Part shown: positions 55,699 through 64,000 of the stretch, one piece after another
Numbering within the stretch: position 1 is the stretch's first letter
Layout of the letters: each line of letters opens with the position of its first letter
Assembly: GCF_003966145.1 (NCBI RefSeq)
Contig: NZ_RXNR01000022.1
Location: 1-64,000 of the forward strand
From: Lysinibacillus telephonicus
GTDB taxonomy: Bacteria; Bacillota; Bacilli; Bacillales_A; Planococcaceae
Reading direction: 5' to 3'
Length of the DNA: 64,000 nt
The notes under the pieces: model-generated
What the model saw: the letters and a program-made list of their open reading frames with translations, nothing else
What the model was told of the DNA's origin: nothing
Database searches by the model: none
Translations under genes and position numbers: made by a program

Positions 55699-55728
55699 AC
55701 ACGTTCTCAGGTTGAGAGCGTGTTTTTT
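55699..55728 (+). terminator. Terminator after the SLH-only gene
   Basis: ACACGTTCTC (55699-55708) pairs with GAGAGCGTGT (55714-55723) with one wobble, followed by TTTTT. Confidence 0.8.
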
Positions 55729-55810
55729 ATGCTTATTTTAGGTATAGGTGAGAGATTTGTCAGCTTGAGTGAATTGAAGTTTAGAATCGTATAAATAAGA
55801 GAAGAACTCG

Positions 55811-56368
55811 CGTAAAAATTCTTTGAAAGCAAGTAAATAATGCTTCAAACCGCGTAAAAAAGCAGTGAAATTACGTAAAAAATTCAAATCGCTTAAAAAA
55901 GAGTGAAACCCGGGTAAAAATAGTACGAAAGCACGTAAATAATGCTTCAAACCGCGTAAAAAAGGAGTGAAATTGCGTAAAAAATTCAAACGACGTAAAA
56001 AAGAGGAAAACCCGCGTAAAAAACCCTCGAAAGCACGTAAATAATACTTCAAACCGCGTAAAAGTGAAGAGAAACCGCGTAAAAAATTCAAACCACGTAA
56101 AAAAGAATAAAACCCGCGTAAAAATTCCCCGATAGCACGTAAATAATACTTCAAACCGCGTAAAAAAGCAGAGAAACCGCGTAAAAAATTCAAACCACGT
56201 AAAAAAGAGGAAAACCCGCGTAAAAATTCCTCGAAAGCACGTAAATAATGCTTCAAACTGCGTAAAAAAGTAGTGAAACCGCGTAAAAAATTCAAACCAC
56301 GTAAAAAAGAATAAAACCCGCGTAAAAATTCCTCAAAAGCAAGTAAATAATACTTCACACAGCGTAAA
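55811..56368. repeat. CGTAAA array, 102-bp higher-order repeat (copy 2, more than five superunits)
   Basis: Cores start at 55811, 832, 853, 874, 892, 913, 934, 955, 976, 994, 56015, 036, 057, 078, 096, 117, 138, 159, 180, 198, 219, 240, 261, 282, 300, 321, 342 and 363. Steps are 21 except 18 at 874-892, 976-994, 078-096, 180-198 and 282-300, exactly 102 bases apart. The 18-base unit (CGTAAAAAATTCAAACCA) matches that of copy 1. The rest of the gap to 56700 holds no gene. Confidence 0.92.
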
Positions 56369-56622
56369 TAATTTCGAATCGCAGAAAAAGAAGTAAAACT
56401 TATCCAAACTCCACAAAAAAATCCCTAAGCAATGCAATCCGATTAATAAGTATAATCAACTTAAAAAAATTCCAGAACCAAATCTATAGAATTCCCCACA
56501 CTTCAACAAAACATCGCCTTTCCTAAAGTATGCTAATCTATACGAACATTCATAGAATAATAATTTTACATTTAAAAATTAATCAATTGATTTTTATATA
56601 CTATTTCTATTATTTTATGGAA

Positions 56623-56631
56623 TGTTATAAT
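56623..56631 (+). promoter_or_regulatory. Extended -10 promoter of the 816-aa SLH protein gene
   Basis: TGTTATAAT is a consensus extended -10 about 70 bases before the ATG. No clear -35 is visible. The same nine bases occur before the CAP-domain gene. Confidence 0.5.
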
Positions 56632-56700
56632 AAAAATTGAGTGTACATATTTCGACACGAAACACTGTATTAGAATAGTCACCAGGAGGATCGCTTTTTA

Positions 56701-59151
56701 ATGAAGAAACTTACTACAATTCTTATATCCCTCTCACTAATGCTTTCGACTATTCTGCCGATAAGTGTCAGTGCGTCAGAGGACGATATCCAAGATATTT
56801 CTGAACATAATGTTGATTTAGGAAATCAAGAAAATTCTACGGAAGATAATTCGATTGAAAATTCAGCAGACGAGTCACAATCGGCAACAGATGTAGTTGA
56901 GGCTAATGATGAGGGAAATACAGAAGCTAATAGCAGCCAATCAACTGAGGACTCGGCAACTATATCTCCTCAACAACCACAGCATATTACTGTTTCACAA
57001 AAGCTTGCAGATATACCTAATTCATTTTGGGCAAAAAATGAAGTTATGCAGCTTGTGGAAATGGGCGTTATAAATGGTTATCCTGATGGAGAGTTTCGAC
57101 CAGCATTAGAAATCAATCGCGGCCAAGCTGCAAATCTTTTTGCAGGCGCACTTCAATTACCTGCTGCTCCTTACCAACCAATATTTTCAGATGTGAGTTC
57201 AAAATCAAGCTTCTTACAAGGAGTAATGAGAACTTTTGCATCAGGAATATTTCAAGGGAAACCAGATGGGAGATTCGGAGTTGCAGACGGCCTAACACGT
57301 GAGCAAATGGCAACAACAATTGTACGTGCTTTTGAATTACAGGATACTGGTGAACAGATTACCTTTAAAGACTGGAATCGAATCAGTCCTTCACATCGAG
57401 AAAACGTAAAAATTTTAGCACAACATGGCATTACAACGGGTAAAGAAGATGGTACATTCGATCCGAAAACAACAGTAAATCGTGTAACATTTACAGTAAT
57501 GCTATACCGTGCTTTAGTTGCAACTAATCGAATCCCAGAAAATCAGTTCACGATAACAGCTGGTGAAGCATCAAGCAATTTTGCGCTAAATCGCAAGGAA
57601 GCAAATTTTGCAAAAGTAACAGGTGGGACGAACCCTCTTTACATTCGTGCAAATACAACAATTGTCAACAAAGGGGCAACGACTACTTCTTATGGTGTAG
57701 CAAAGGACACAGTTTATAACTACTCAATTGGTTTAGATGGTGCAACTTTAGAAGTAACTGTACGCCATCTAAATAATGGAGATGAGTTTGTTTTTACTAC
57801 ACTTGAAAATCCATCGAATTCAAAGGTGACAGTTGATTTATTCCAAAAAGAAGAGGGTATATCAAATTCACGATTATATCGTTATGATCGCTACCCGCTG
57901 AAAAAGAACCCAGATGATGTATTTGGCTATGATTCATCAAGTTATCCAACAGGACTTCTTCGTTCTGTAAATCGAGATGGAGCTGTTTCCGGCGAGCGTA
58001 TGGTTGGTCAAGCATACCGTTCAAAACAATTGGTGCAAACTTATAAGGATGGTGGGCGCAGCTTAATGCGGGATTTAATTTCCGAATATGAGGCTCTATC
58101 ATATAACAAACTGGGAACGGATATGTATGTTTTCTATACTTTAACATCAAACGGAAAAGATATTGTTGATACTTGGTATATGGATTCAAGTAAACAGTTA
58201 TTTAATTCCGATGAAAACATGAACAGCTGGATGGTTGAAACAGCGCAAAATTACAAGAAACGCAATAAATGGTATACAGCGGAAGGTCCATTTAATAAAA
58301 TGGCTACTACAACTGAACCAATGCCAAGTTCCTATCAGGGCTTCGGACGAAATTTATTGTTAGTAAAAGAGGATCGCGCATTAGTTTTATATAAAGAACA
58401 AGGCGATCGCTATTTTGAAAACTTAGTGAACAACTCGTTCGTAAGTTTAACTAAATTTAAAGGGAACAAAAAGTATTGGGAAACGGAAGTAACAAGTACT
58501 TATTTAAAAGGACTTTACGGCATTCATGCACCGTTTATCGATACACGATTTAACGAGCAAATTGCTTTATTCTACTATAATTCAGGGGCAATGTTTGGTG
58601 TTCCTAATTATAAAGAGCCTTTGCGAAATTATGCAGATTTACTTGTTTCAAGAGAGGCAGCAGGACACATTATTCGAGTAGATCGTGATTCTTATTATAT
58701 CGCTGACTATTTCCCGCTTGTACAGGAGGTAACGACGCATTCTTCCATGAATCATATGTTAGGTGGAATGAATCTATTATTAATTGCCTATAAAGAGTTT
58801 GGAGATGCAAAATATCTAAAAACAGCAACAGCGATACAATCTGCAATTGCAAAAGAAAAGAATAAATGGATTCGTTCAAACGGAGACATTTGGTATCGTG
58901 TCAATAAACAAGGCGAGTTTAGAGGAGAAGACTATCAACATCTAACGCTTGAAGATTTAATCAATGCGTATCGACTTTGGAAAGACATAGATACAACATA
59001 TTTACCAGTACTTGAAGAAATGATTGCTTCCAAAGCTGGCTATTTATCAAGAAATAATTATGGCTACACGCTAAAAATTAAAAATGGCCTAGAAGAGATA
59101 GGAATGTCTAAGTATTTACCAAAAGGCCCAATGTATACAGATGCATTATAA
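56701..59151 (+). CDS. SLH protein with large unrecognised C-terminal domain
   Basis: An 816-aa exported protein. Signal peptide about 1-25, an acidic Ser/Asn-rich spacer (26-95), three SLH modules (about 100-280), a beta-rich region (about 280-400), and a helical, aromatic-rich C-terminus (about 420-816) with GRSLMRDLI, HSSMNHMLGGMNLLLIAY and LTLEDLINAYRLWKD. The last part looks like an alpha/alpha toroid of the kind seen in glucuronyl epimerases and polysaccharide lyases. This is a fold guess only. A glycan-processing role at the cell surface would fit the context. AGGAGG precedes the ATG. Confidence 0.7.
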   Translation: MKKLTTILISLSLMLSTILPISVSASEDDIQDISEHNVDLGNQENSTEDNSIENSADESQSATDVVEANDEGNTEANSSQSTEDSATISPQQPQHITVSQKLADIPNSFWAKNEVMQLVEMGVINGYPDGEFRPALEINRGQAANLFAGALQLPAAPYQPIFSDVSSKSSFLQGVMRTFASGIFQGKPDGRFGVADGLTREQMATTIVRAFELQDTGEQITFKDWNRISPSHRENVKILAQHGITTGKEDGTFDPKTTVNRVTFTVMLYRALVATNRIPENQFTITAGEASSNFALNRKEANFAKVTGGTNPLYIRANTTIVNKGATTTSYGVAKDTVYNYSIGLDGATLEVTVRHLNNGDEFVFTTLENPSNSKVTVDLFQKEEGISNSRLYRYDRYPLKKNPDDVFGYDSSSYPTGLLRSVNRDGAVSGERMVGQAYRSKQLVQTYKDGGRSLMRDLISEYEALSYNKLGTDMYVFYTLTSNGKDIVDTWYMDSSKQLFNSDENMNSWMVETAQNYKKRNKWYTAEGPFNKMATTTEPMPSSYQGFGRNLLLVKEDRALVLYKEQGDRYFENLVNNSFVSLTKFKGNKKYWETEVTSTYLKGLYGIHAPFIDTRFNEQIALFYYNSGAMFGVPNYKEPLRNYADLLVSREAAGHIIRVDRDSYYIADYFPLVQEVTTHSSMNHMLGGMNLLLIAYKEFGDAKYLKTATAIQSAIAKEKNKWIRSNGDIWYRVNKQGEFRGEDYQHLTLEDLINAYRLWKDIDTTYLPVLEEMIASKAGYLSRNNYGYTLKIKNGLEEIGMSKYLPKGPMYTDAL

Positions 59152-59160
59152 TTAACTATT

Positions 59161-59203
59161 AAAATCTCGTATCAATCCATAGGGGTTGGTATGAGATTTT
59201 TTG
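59161..59203 (+). terminator. Terminator after the 816-aa SLH gene
   Basis: An 18-bp stem with three G-U pairs (59161-59178 with 59183-59200), then a T run. Confidence 0.8.
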
Positions 59204-59324
59204 TTTTGAAATATTTACAGTAATATCATAGAATGAAACGGTTGAAAAATAGTTGTTTTTTTGAAGACGAAATTTTAAGAAAGTTTCTAGTAACTGCTAA
59301 ACTAAATTACTTTTATTTAAGTTC

Positions 59325-59333
59325 TGTTATAAT
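59325..59333 (+). promoter_or_regulatory. Extended -10 promoter of the CAP-domain gene
   Basis: TGTTATAAT, identical to the element at 56623-56631, lies 58 bases before the chosen ATG. It falls inside the rejected 53-codon extension of the frame, which supports the later start. Confidence 0.5.
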
Positions 59334-59391
59334 AAGAATTAAGAATTCTAAACAACAGAAATCTATCTTCTATATTAAAAGGAGCCGTTTG

Positions 59392-60513
59392 ATGATACTG
59401 AAAAAAATATTACTTTCAACTTTCATAGCACTGCTATTAACAAGCAATTTGTTGCATTCTGAAGCGAACGCATCGAACGTTAATAATAAAAATCCGGAAA
59501 AGGATGTTACTGTACTAGCTGATTCGGAGCAATACTATTATACAGATGTGAGCGAAAGTTATTGGGCTGCAGACTCTATAAAATATCTAGTAGATAAAGG
59601 GTATATGCAAGTTTATAAGGATGGCTCATTTAAACCAAACCGTAATACCACTAGAGGAGAAGCGGCTTATGTAATCGCAAAAATGATGGGAATATCATTG
59701 GAGTCTACTTTTAAGCTAAAAGCTAAGGATGTGCCGACAACTCATCCTTATTATAAAGAAATCCGTAAGTTAGCTGAGCTGGGTGTTATTCAAAATAACG
59801 AATATTTCAATCCAACTGAACCTCTGAAACGTTCACATATTTCAAAAATGATTGCACTTGCATTTGGTATAGCCGTCGATAATGTGAATAAAACTAGTTT
59901 TACAGATTATTCGAAAAACTACTGGGCTAAAAATTATATTGAATCATTGGCAGATGTAGAAATTATAAACGGAACGACTAGCACATCATTTTCCCCTAAT
60001 CAATATGTTTCTAGAGCGCATTTAGCTGGTTTAACGGTGAGAGGGATGGAGTTTCGCAATAAAATTAACCGTTTAGAAGTTGCCTATGATTATTTATCGA
60101 AGGATTATATTTCAACGATTAATTCTTATACAAATTGGACAAATGAAGTAATTAAATTGGTTAATGAGGAGCGTAAAAAAGCAGGTTTATCTTCTTTAAA
60201 TCAGGATGCTTCGCTTAATCAGCTTGCCATCATAAAAGCACAGGATATGATTAATAGAAATTACTTCGAGCATAATTCACCATATTATGGACAATCATGG
60301 GATATGGCTACGTTATTTGACTATGATTATACGAGCTTTGGTGAAAATATTGCACGAAATTTCCAATCTCCTAAAGAGGTAATGAATGCGTGGATGGCCT
60401 CGGATAAACATCGCTCTAACATTTTAAATGAAAATTATACAAATATAGGTATTGGTATTAAACCGAATGAAAATGGAAACTTTTATTGGGTTCAACTATT
60501 TTCTAGCAAATAA
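59392..60513 (+). CDS. SLH-anchored CAP (SCP-like) domain protein
   Basis: A 373-aa exported protein with signal peptide about 1-25, three SLH modules (about 45-225), and a C-terminal CAP domain from about residue 250. The CAP motifs are NEVIKLVNEERKKAGL, the His in FEHNSPYYG, FGENIAR and MNAWMASDKHRSNILN, which carry the His/Glu/Glu/His cluster of the family. The function in bacteria is poorly known. AAAAGGAG lies 7 bases before ATG 59392, whereas the frame's first ATG (59233) lacks an SD and precedes the likely promoter. Confidence 0.85.
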   Translation: MILKKILLSTFIALLLTSNLLHSEANASNVNNKNPEKDVTVLADSEQYYYTDVSESYWAADSIKYLVDKGYMQVYKDGSFKPNRNTTRGEAAYVIAKMMGISLESTFKLKAKDVPTTHPYYKEIRKLAELGVIQNNEYFNPTEPLKRSHISKMIALAFGIAVDNVNKTSFTDYSKNYWAKNYIESLADVEIINGTTSTSFSPNQYVSRAHLAGLTVRGMEFRNKINRLEVAYDYLSKDYISTINSYTNWTNEVIKLVNEERKKAGLSSLNQDASLNQLAIIKAQDMINRNYFEHNSPYYGQSWDMATLFDYDYTSFGENIARNFQSPKEVMNAWMASDKHRSNILNENYTNIGIGIKPNENGNFYWVQLFSSK

Positions 60514-60530
60514 AATGGAAAATAATAGAC

Positions 60531-60630
60531 TTTCTATTACATTCATATTACGACCGTAATAGAAAACTTTTATGAAAAACCTTACAAACGTACCGAATCT
60601 CTAGCTTTTAATAGAGATTCGGTATTTTTT
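60531..60630 (+). terminator. Two successive hairpins after the CAP gene
   Basis: TTTCTATTAC (60531-60540) pairs with GTAATAGAAA (60556-60565) and is followed by ACTTTTATG. The stronger second hairpin, TACCGAATCTCTA (60591-60603) with TAGAGATTCGGTA (60612-60624), is followed by TTTTTT. Confidence 0.8.
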
Positions 60631-60737
60631 ATTTAATAACAAACGTTACACAAATGAAAAATACCAAAACTCTTTTCTATGGTAGTCTTTAGATAAGCAA
60701 TAAAAGCTTAGGCTTTTTGGAAGGAGTTTCATACATA

Positions 60738-61652
60738 GTGAAAAAAAGATGGTTATTACCGATTTTTGCATCTTTCATGATATTTTCTAGTGTAAATGTA
60801 AATGATGCAGAAGCGGCTACATATTCAGAATTAAAAACTACAGCTACTCAATATATAGGCACACCATATAAATACGGTGGGACAACAGTAAATGGGATTG
60901 ATTGTTCAGGATTTACAAGTCTAGTATTTTCAAAATTTGGCATTTCATTGCCTCGTACATCAAAAGAACAATATCAGCAAGGTACATCGGTATCTAAAAA
61001 TAATTTAATACCTGGAGACTTAGTATTCTTCAATACTTCTGGATCAGGTATTTCACATGTAGGAATTTATATCGGCGGTGGAGATTTTATCTCAGCAACG
61101 ACAAGCTCGGGCGTAGCAATCGACAGCATTTCTGATCCATATTACTGGGGATCACGATATGTTGGGGCTAAACGAATCGGCAACTTTACGAAAACTCAAA
61201 TCGTTGCAGAAGTAAAAAATGCTTCTATTGACTTTAGTATTTATGCTTCTCGTGGTGAAGTAGCTCTACAACTAGCTGAAGCATTAGGAATAGATACAAC
61301 TGATACAAATTCACCTTTCCCTGATGTAAAGCCAACTTCTAAATATGCAGGAGCTGTTACTGCTCTTAATAAACTTGGAATCTTTACAGGAGATGAAAAC
61401 GGAAAGTTCAATCCAAGCTCGCCTATTACTCGTGGACAAGTTGCAAAAGTTTTAGTAGAAGCATTTGACTTGAAATTACAAGGTGAAGCTGAAAACTTTA
61501 CAGATGTTAAAGCATCTCATTGGGCATATGAATACGTACAGATCCTTTCTTCGAACGAAATTACAAACGGTAAGGGCGACGAGACTTTTGGTTTAAACGA
61601 TCATGTAATGATAAAACATATGGATGTATTTATTGATCGTTTAACACAATAA
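60738..61652 (+). CDS. NlpC/P60 peptidoglycan hydrolase with SLH anchor
   Basis: A 304-aa exported enzyme. Signal peptide about 1-27, then an NlpC/P60 domain (about 30-150) with catalytic Cys 56 in GIDCSGF and His 107 in SHVGIYIGGG, followed by one partial and two full SLH modules (about 160-304). It should cleave D-Glu-meso-DAP or related stem-peptide bonds. Having the catalytic domain before the SLH modules is the reverse of its neighbours. No ATG fits: GTG 60738 has AAGGAG 11 bases upstream, and TTG 60717 has none. Confidence 0.85.
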   Translation: MKKRWLLPIFASFMIFSSVNVNDAEAATYSELKTTATQYIGTPYKYGGTTVNGIDCSGFTSLVFSKFGISLPRTSKEQYQQGTSVSKNNLIPGDLVFFNTSGSGISHVGIYIGGGDFISATTSSGVAIDSISDPYYWGSRYVGAKRIGNFTKTQIVAEVKNASIDFSIYASRGEVALQLAEALGIDTTDTNSPFPDVKPTSKYAGAVTALNKLGIFTGDENGKFNPSSPITRGQVAKVLVEAFDLKLQGEAENFTDVKASHWAYEYVQILSSNEITNGKGDETFGLNDHVMIKHMDVFIDRLTQ

Positions 61653-61683
61653 TACATAGGCATTTTTATATGCTTTTGATTTG

Positions 61684-61717
61684 GAGAGGACACAAAATTT
61701 AGTGTCTCTCTTTTTTT
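61684..61717 (+). terminator. Terminator after the NlpC/P60 gene
   Basis: GAGAGGACAC (61684-61693) pairs with GTGTCTCTC (61702-61710) with one bulged G, followed by seven T. The region to 61920 also contains TATAAT at 61869-61874, a possible -10 for the amidase gene. Confidence 0.7.
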
Positions 61718-61920
61718 CTATAAATTTTTCATATATTTCCTTTTTTTCATGTACAATAGGTGTTACAATAAGTCGAAATATAATAAATATTTTGTAGTTT
61801 AACAGAAAAAAACGAGATTTTTGTTTAATCATGTGAAATAAGGTAGAAAAGCCCGATGTATATATTGCTATAATTTGATAAAATAGGAATGCGAAAAAAA
61901 AGAAGGGAGGAAGTGGAGCA

Positions 61921-63846
61921 TTGTCTATTAAAAAAGTCAGTCTTTTTGTGGTAGTCTTCTTCATGTCAATGTTTACCATACATAATGTAAGTGCTAGTCA
62001 ACGATTTGTAGATGTCCCTTCGTCGCATGGAGCGTATGAAGAGATAAATTATCTTGTCGATTTAGGTGTAATTAAAGGTTATACAGAAAATGGGAAATCC
62101 TATTATAAACCAAATAATTATGTTACACGCGGACAAGCTGCAAAAATGGTCGTTGAATCAACTGGACACGAACCATTAGTTGTATCAAATTCTTCATTTT
62201 CAGATATAAAAATAGATTTATATCCTGAGCTTTCTGGTTATGTTGAAAGCGCTGTAAAATTAGGTTTCTTTACTGAATACAGCGCAGGAAAATTTGCTCC
62301 AAATAGGCCATTAACTCGCAACGAAATGGCGAAAACTTTATCAAAAGCTTTTAATTTAGATGTAGAAAAGTACGCAAATTTGACAGTTCCGTTTACCGAT
62401 ATTTCGCCAAAGGATCCTTATTATAAGTACATTGCTGCGATTTACTACAACGGAATTACAAAAGGCAACGAAACTGGAACAAAGTTTAATCCAAATGAAC
62501 CTGTAAAACGGTCTCAATTTGCTTCTTTTATTGCTCGTTCAGCGGAAGAAAAGTATAGACTGGATTTACCTGTTCAAGGAGTTACTGTACCGAATGAAGA
62601 GGATGCGATTGGTACTGTTAAATCAACAACAGATAACTTAAATGTTCGTTCCTCAGCAACATCTTCAACAAGTGCTAATATTATAGGAAAAGTAAATACA
62701 GGTGCAAAGTTGCCAGTATTTGAAGTTGAAGGCAGTTGGTTAAAGGTTTCCTACAATGGTCGCTATGCTTATATTTCAAGTAGCTACACTCAATTTTTAG
62801 ATCAAGATGGTCAACCTGTTGGATCAGTGAAAAAAGAGGTCCTTGCGAATGCATCAGAAGTAATTTTTTATAAAACAAGAGATATTAATGGAAAAGAATT
62901 AGGTTCATTTAGCAATGGCGAGAAAATTAAAGTCTACAAAACAGTAGGCAACTGGTATTTAACTATTCAAAATGGAATTCCAGGCTATGTCCGCATTTCT
63001 CAGACAAAAGAAATTGAGCCTGTAGAAGAAGAACCAAATGAAGAACAACCACCTAATGTCGATGATAATCAAGATAATGAACTTACGACAAATACAATAG
63101 GTATGGCAACAGTTGATTCGTTGCATATTCGTTCGGAAGCATCTAGTTCTTCAAAATCATTAGGTACTATTAATCGCGGAACATATGTTGAAGTACATTC
63201 CATCTCAGGAAACTGGGCGAAAATTTCGTACAATGGAATTGATGGCTACACACATAAAACATATTTACGTTTAATCAATCAATCTGGCAGTGCAGTAGCA
63301 GGAAGAATTATCGTCCTTGACCCAGGTCATGGCGGTAAAGATCCAGGTACATCAAAAAGTGGTGCCATTGAAAAAGAAATCGTATTGAAAGTTGCTACAA
63401 AAGTAAAACAAAAACTTGAGGCAGCTGGGGCAAAAGTATATATGACTCGTGCTGGAGATACGTATCCTACTTTACAAGATCGTGTAGACTTTGCACAAAA
63501 TAATTATGCGGAAGTATTTGTAAGTATCCATGTAAACTCAGCATCAAGCGAATCAGCAAGTGGAACAGAAACTTACTATAGTATTTCAGGCAATGAAAAT
63601 GAAAAAGAAGACTACCGCCTAGCAAGCGCAATTAACTCTCAAATTGTAAATAATGCAGGTATGGTGGACCGTGGTGTAAGACGCGAAGATTACTTTGTAG
63701 TTCGAAACTTACTTCTGCCTTCTGTGTTAGTAGAGTTAGGATTTGTTACAAATGCATCGGACCGTGAAAAACTAATAAGCAGCGAGTATGTTGATATCTT
63801 TGCAGACTCTATCTACAAAGGCATCGTACAATACTACAAAAAATAA
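61921..63846 (+). CDS. SLH-anchored N-acetylmuramoyl-L-alanine amidase
   Basis: A 641-aa exported autolysin. Signal peptide about 1-25, three SLH modules (about 27-215), SH3-like domains at about 225-295, 300-360 and 395-458, then an Amidase_3 domain (about 461-641). Zinc ligands are the His in LDPGHGG, the Glu in AIEKEIVLK and the His in VSIHVNS. The catalytic Glu is in VLVELGF near residue 604. It cuts the amide bond between MurNAc and L-Ala. The start is TTG 61921 behind AAGGGAGG. A terminator follows directly. Confidence 0.9.
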   Translation: MSIKKVSLFVVVFFMSMFTIHNVSASQRFVDVPSSHGAYEEINYLVDLGVIKGYTENGKSYYKPNNYVTRGQAAKMVVESTGHEPLVVSNSSFSDIKIDLYPELSGYVESAVKLGFFTEYSAGKFAPNRPLTRNEMAKTLSKAFNLDVEKYANLTVPFTDISPKDPYYKYIAAIYYNGITKGNETGTKFNPNEPVKRSQFASFIARSAEEKYRLDLPVQGVTVPNEEDAIGTVKSTTDNLNVRSSATSSTSANIIGKVNTGAKLPVFEVEGSWLKVSYNGRYAYISSSYTQFLDQDGQPVGSVKKEVLANASEVIFYKTRDINGKELGSFSNGEKIKVYKTVGNWYLTIQNGIPGYVRISQTKEIEPVEEEPNEEQPPNVDDNQDNELTTNTIGMATVDSLHIRSEASSSSKSLGTINRGTYVEVHSISGNWAKISYNGIDGYTHKTYLRLINQSGSAVAGRIIVLDPGHGGKDPGTSKSGAIEKEIVLKVATKVKQKLEAAGAKVYMTRAGDTYPTLQDRVDFAQNNYAEVFVSIHVNSASSESASGTETYYSISGNENEKEDYRLASAINSQIVNNAGMVDRGVRREDYFVVRNLLLPSVLVELGFVTNASDREKLISSEYVDIFADSIYKGIVQYYKK

Positions 63847-63850
63847 AAGA

Positions 63851-63889
63851 AGGAATCTCCGTGTTAAGTAATGCGGAGATTCTTTTTTT
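63851..63889 (+). terminator. Terminator after the amidase gene
   Basis: AGGAATCTCCG (63851-63861) pairs with CGGAGATTCTT (63874-63884) with one wobble, followed by five T. Confidence 0.82.
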
Positions 63890-63970
63890 GTTTTGAGAGA
63901 TTAGAGCTAGAAATAATAAAAATTATGCATAAAAAATAACTCTCTATAAAAAGAATCGAATAAAAATTGA

Positions 63971-64000
63971 ACTCGCGTAAAAAAGTATAAATGTCAACTA
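63971..64000. repeat. Possible edge of another CGTAAA array
   Basis: One CGCGTAAAAAA core starts at 63974, downstream of the amidase terminator, in the same position relative to a gene end as the other arrays. The window ends before a second core could be seen. Confidence 0.25.

Noticed and set aside
55738-56358. 206-aa minus-strand frame rich in FLRG
   Set aside because: It arises from the 21/18-bp repeat, lacks an SD and has highly biased composition. Treated as repeat DNA.
61641-61979. 112-aa minus-strand frame
   Set aside because: Crosses the NlpC terminator and the amidase signal peptide, and is composed of antisense T/A-rich DNA.

Overview
The window reads as chromosomal DNA of a low-GC, Gram-positive, S-layer-forming member of the Bacillales. 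It most resembles the Lysinibacillus/Solibacillus/Ureibacillus group: AAAGGAGG-type ribosome binding sites, many UUG/GUG starts, Bacillus-type pgi/pgcA/gtaB, a ComK homologue, and nine proteins with S-layer homology (SLH) modules. The genus is inferred from style and content, not proven. No rRNA, tRNA, CRISPR array or prophage was seen.

Region 1 (1-1.25 kb) is decayed DNA: the tail of an ISL3-like transposase and gene relics. Region 2 (1.26-23.6 kb, all plus strand) is a surface-polysaccharide locus. It holds a TPR protein and an O-antigen-ligase/polymerase-like protein, a Wzm/Wzt-type ABC exporter, a methyltransferase-coiled-coil-glycosyltransferase fusion, further GT4/GT2 enzymes, a lipid-linked sugar module (GT2 + DUF2304 + SMR-like flippase + two GT-C enzymes), and a WbaP-type initiating sugar transferase. 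It ends with the precursor pathway galE-gtaB-pgi-pgcA, which runs from fructose-6-P to UDP-galactose. The combination closely parallels S-layer glycoprotein glycan (slg) loci of Geobacillus, and large SLH proteins lie downstream.

Region 3 (23.6-29.5 kb) is accessory: a TetR regulator with an HlyD/ABC-2 exporter pair lacking an ATPase gene and bracketed by two related hairpins, a coiled-coil protein built of 42-bp repeats, and a lipoprotein. Region 4 (30-42 kb) encodes two giant secreted phosphoesterases (an SLH 5'-nucleotidase behind a well-placed Pho box, then a YhcR-like nuclease/phosphatase) and a PPC-like SLH protein. Region 5 (42-49.3 kb) has a small sigma factor divergent from comK, a 54-aa membrane protein that seems to start at AUU, tandem cstA-like transporter genes and small membrane proteins.

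Region 6 (50-63.9 kb) is an S-layer/autolysin island: two S-layer-type proteins, an SLH-only protein, an SLH protein with an unrecognised C-terminus, and SLH-anchored CAP, NlpC/P60 and amidase proteins.

The most unexpected structure is non-coding. Arrays of a CGTAAA-cored repeat with exact 21/21/21/21/18-bp spacing (a 102-bp higher-order unit) occur at 44.2 kb and 55.8 kb, with a worn copy at 46.4 kb. A second 21-bp-period family (TTTATGAGCG) lies at 46.3 and 48.1 kb.
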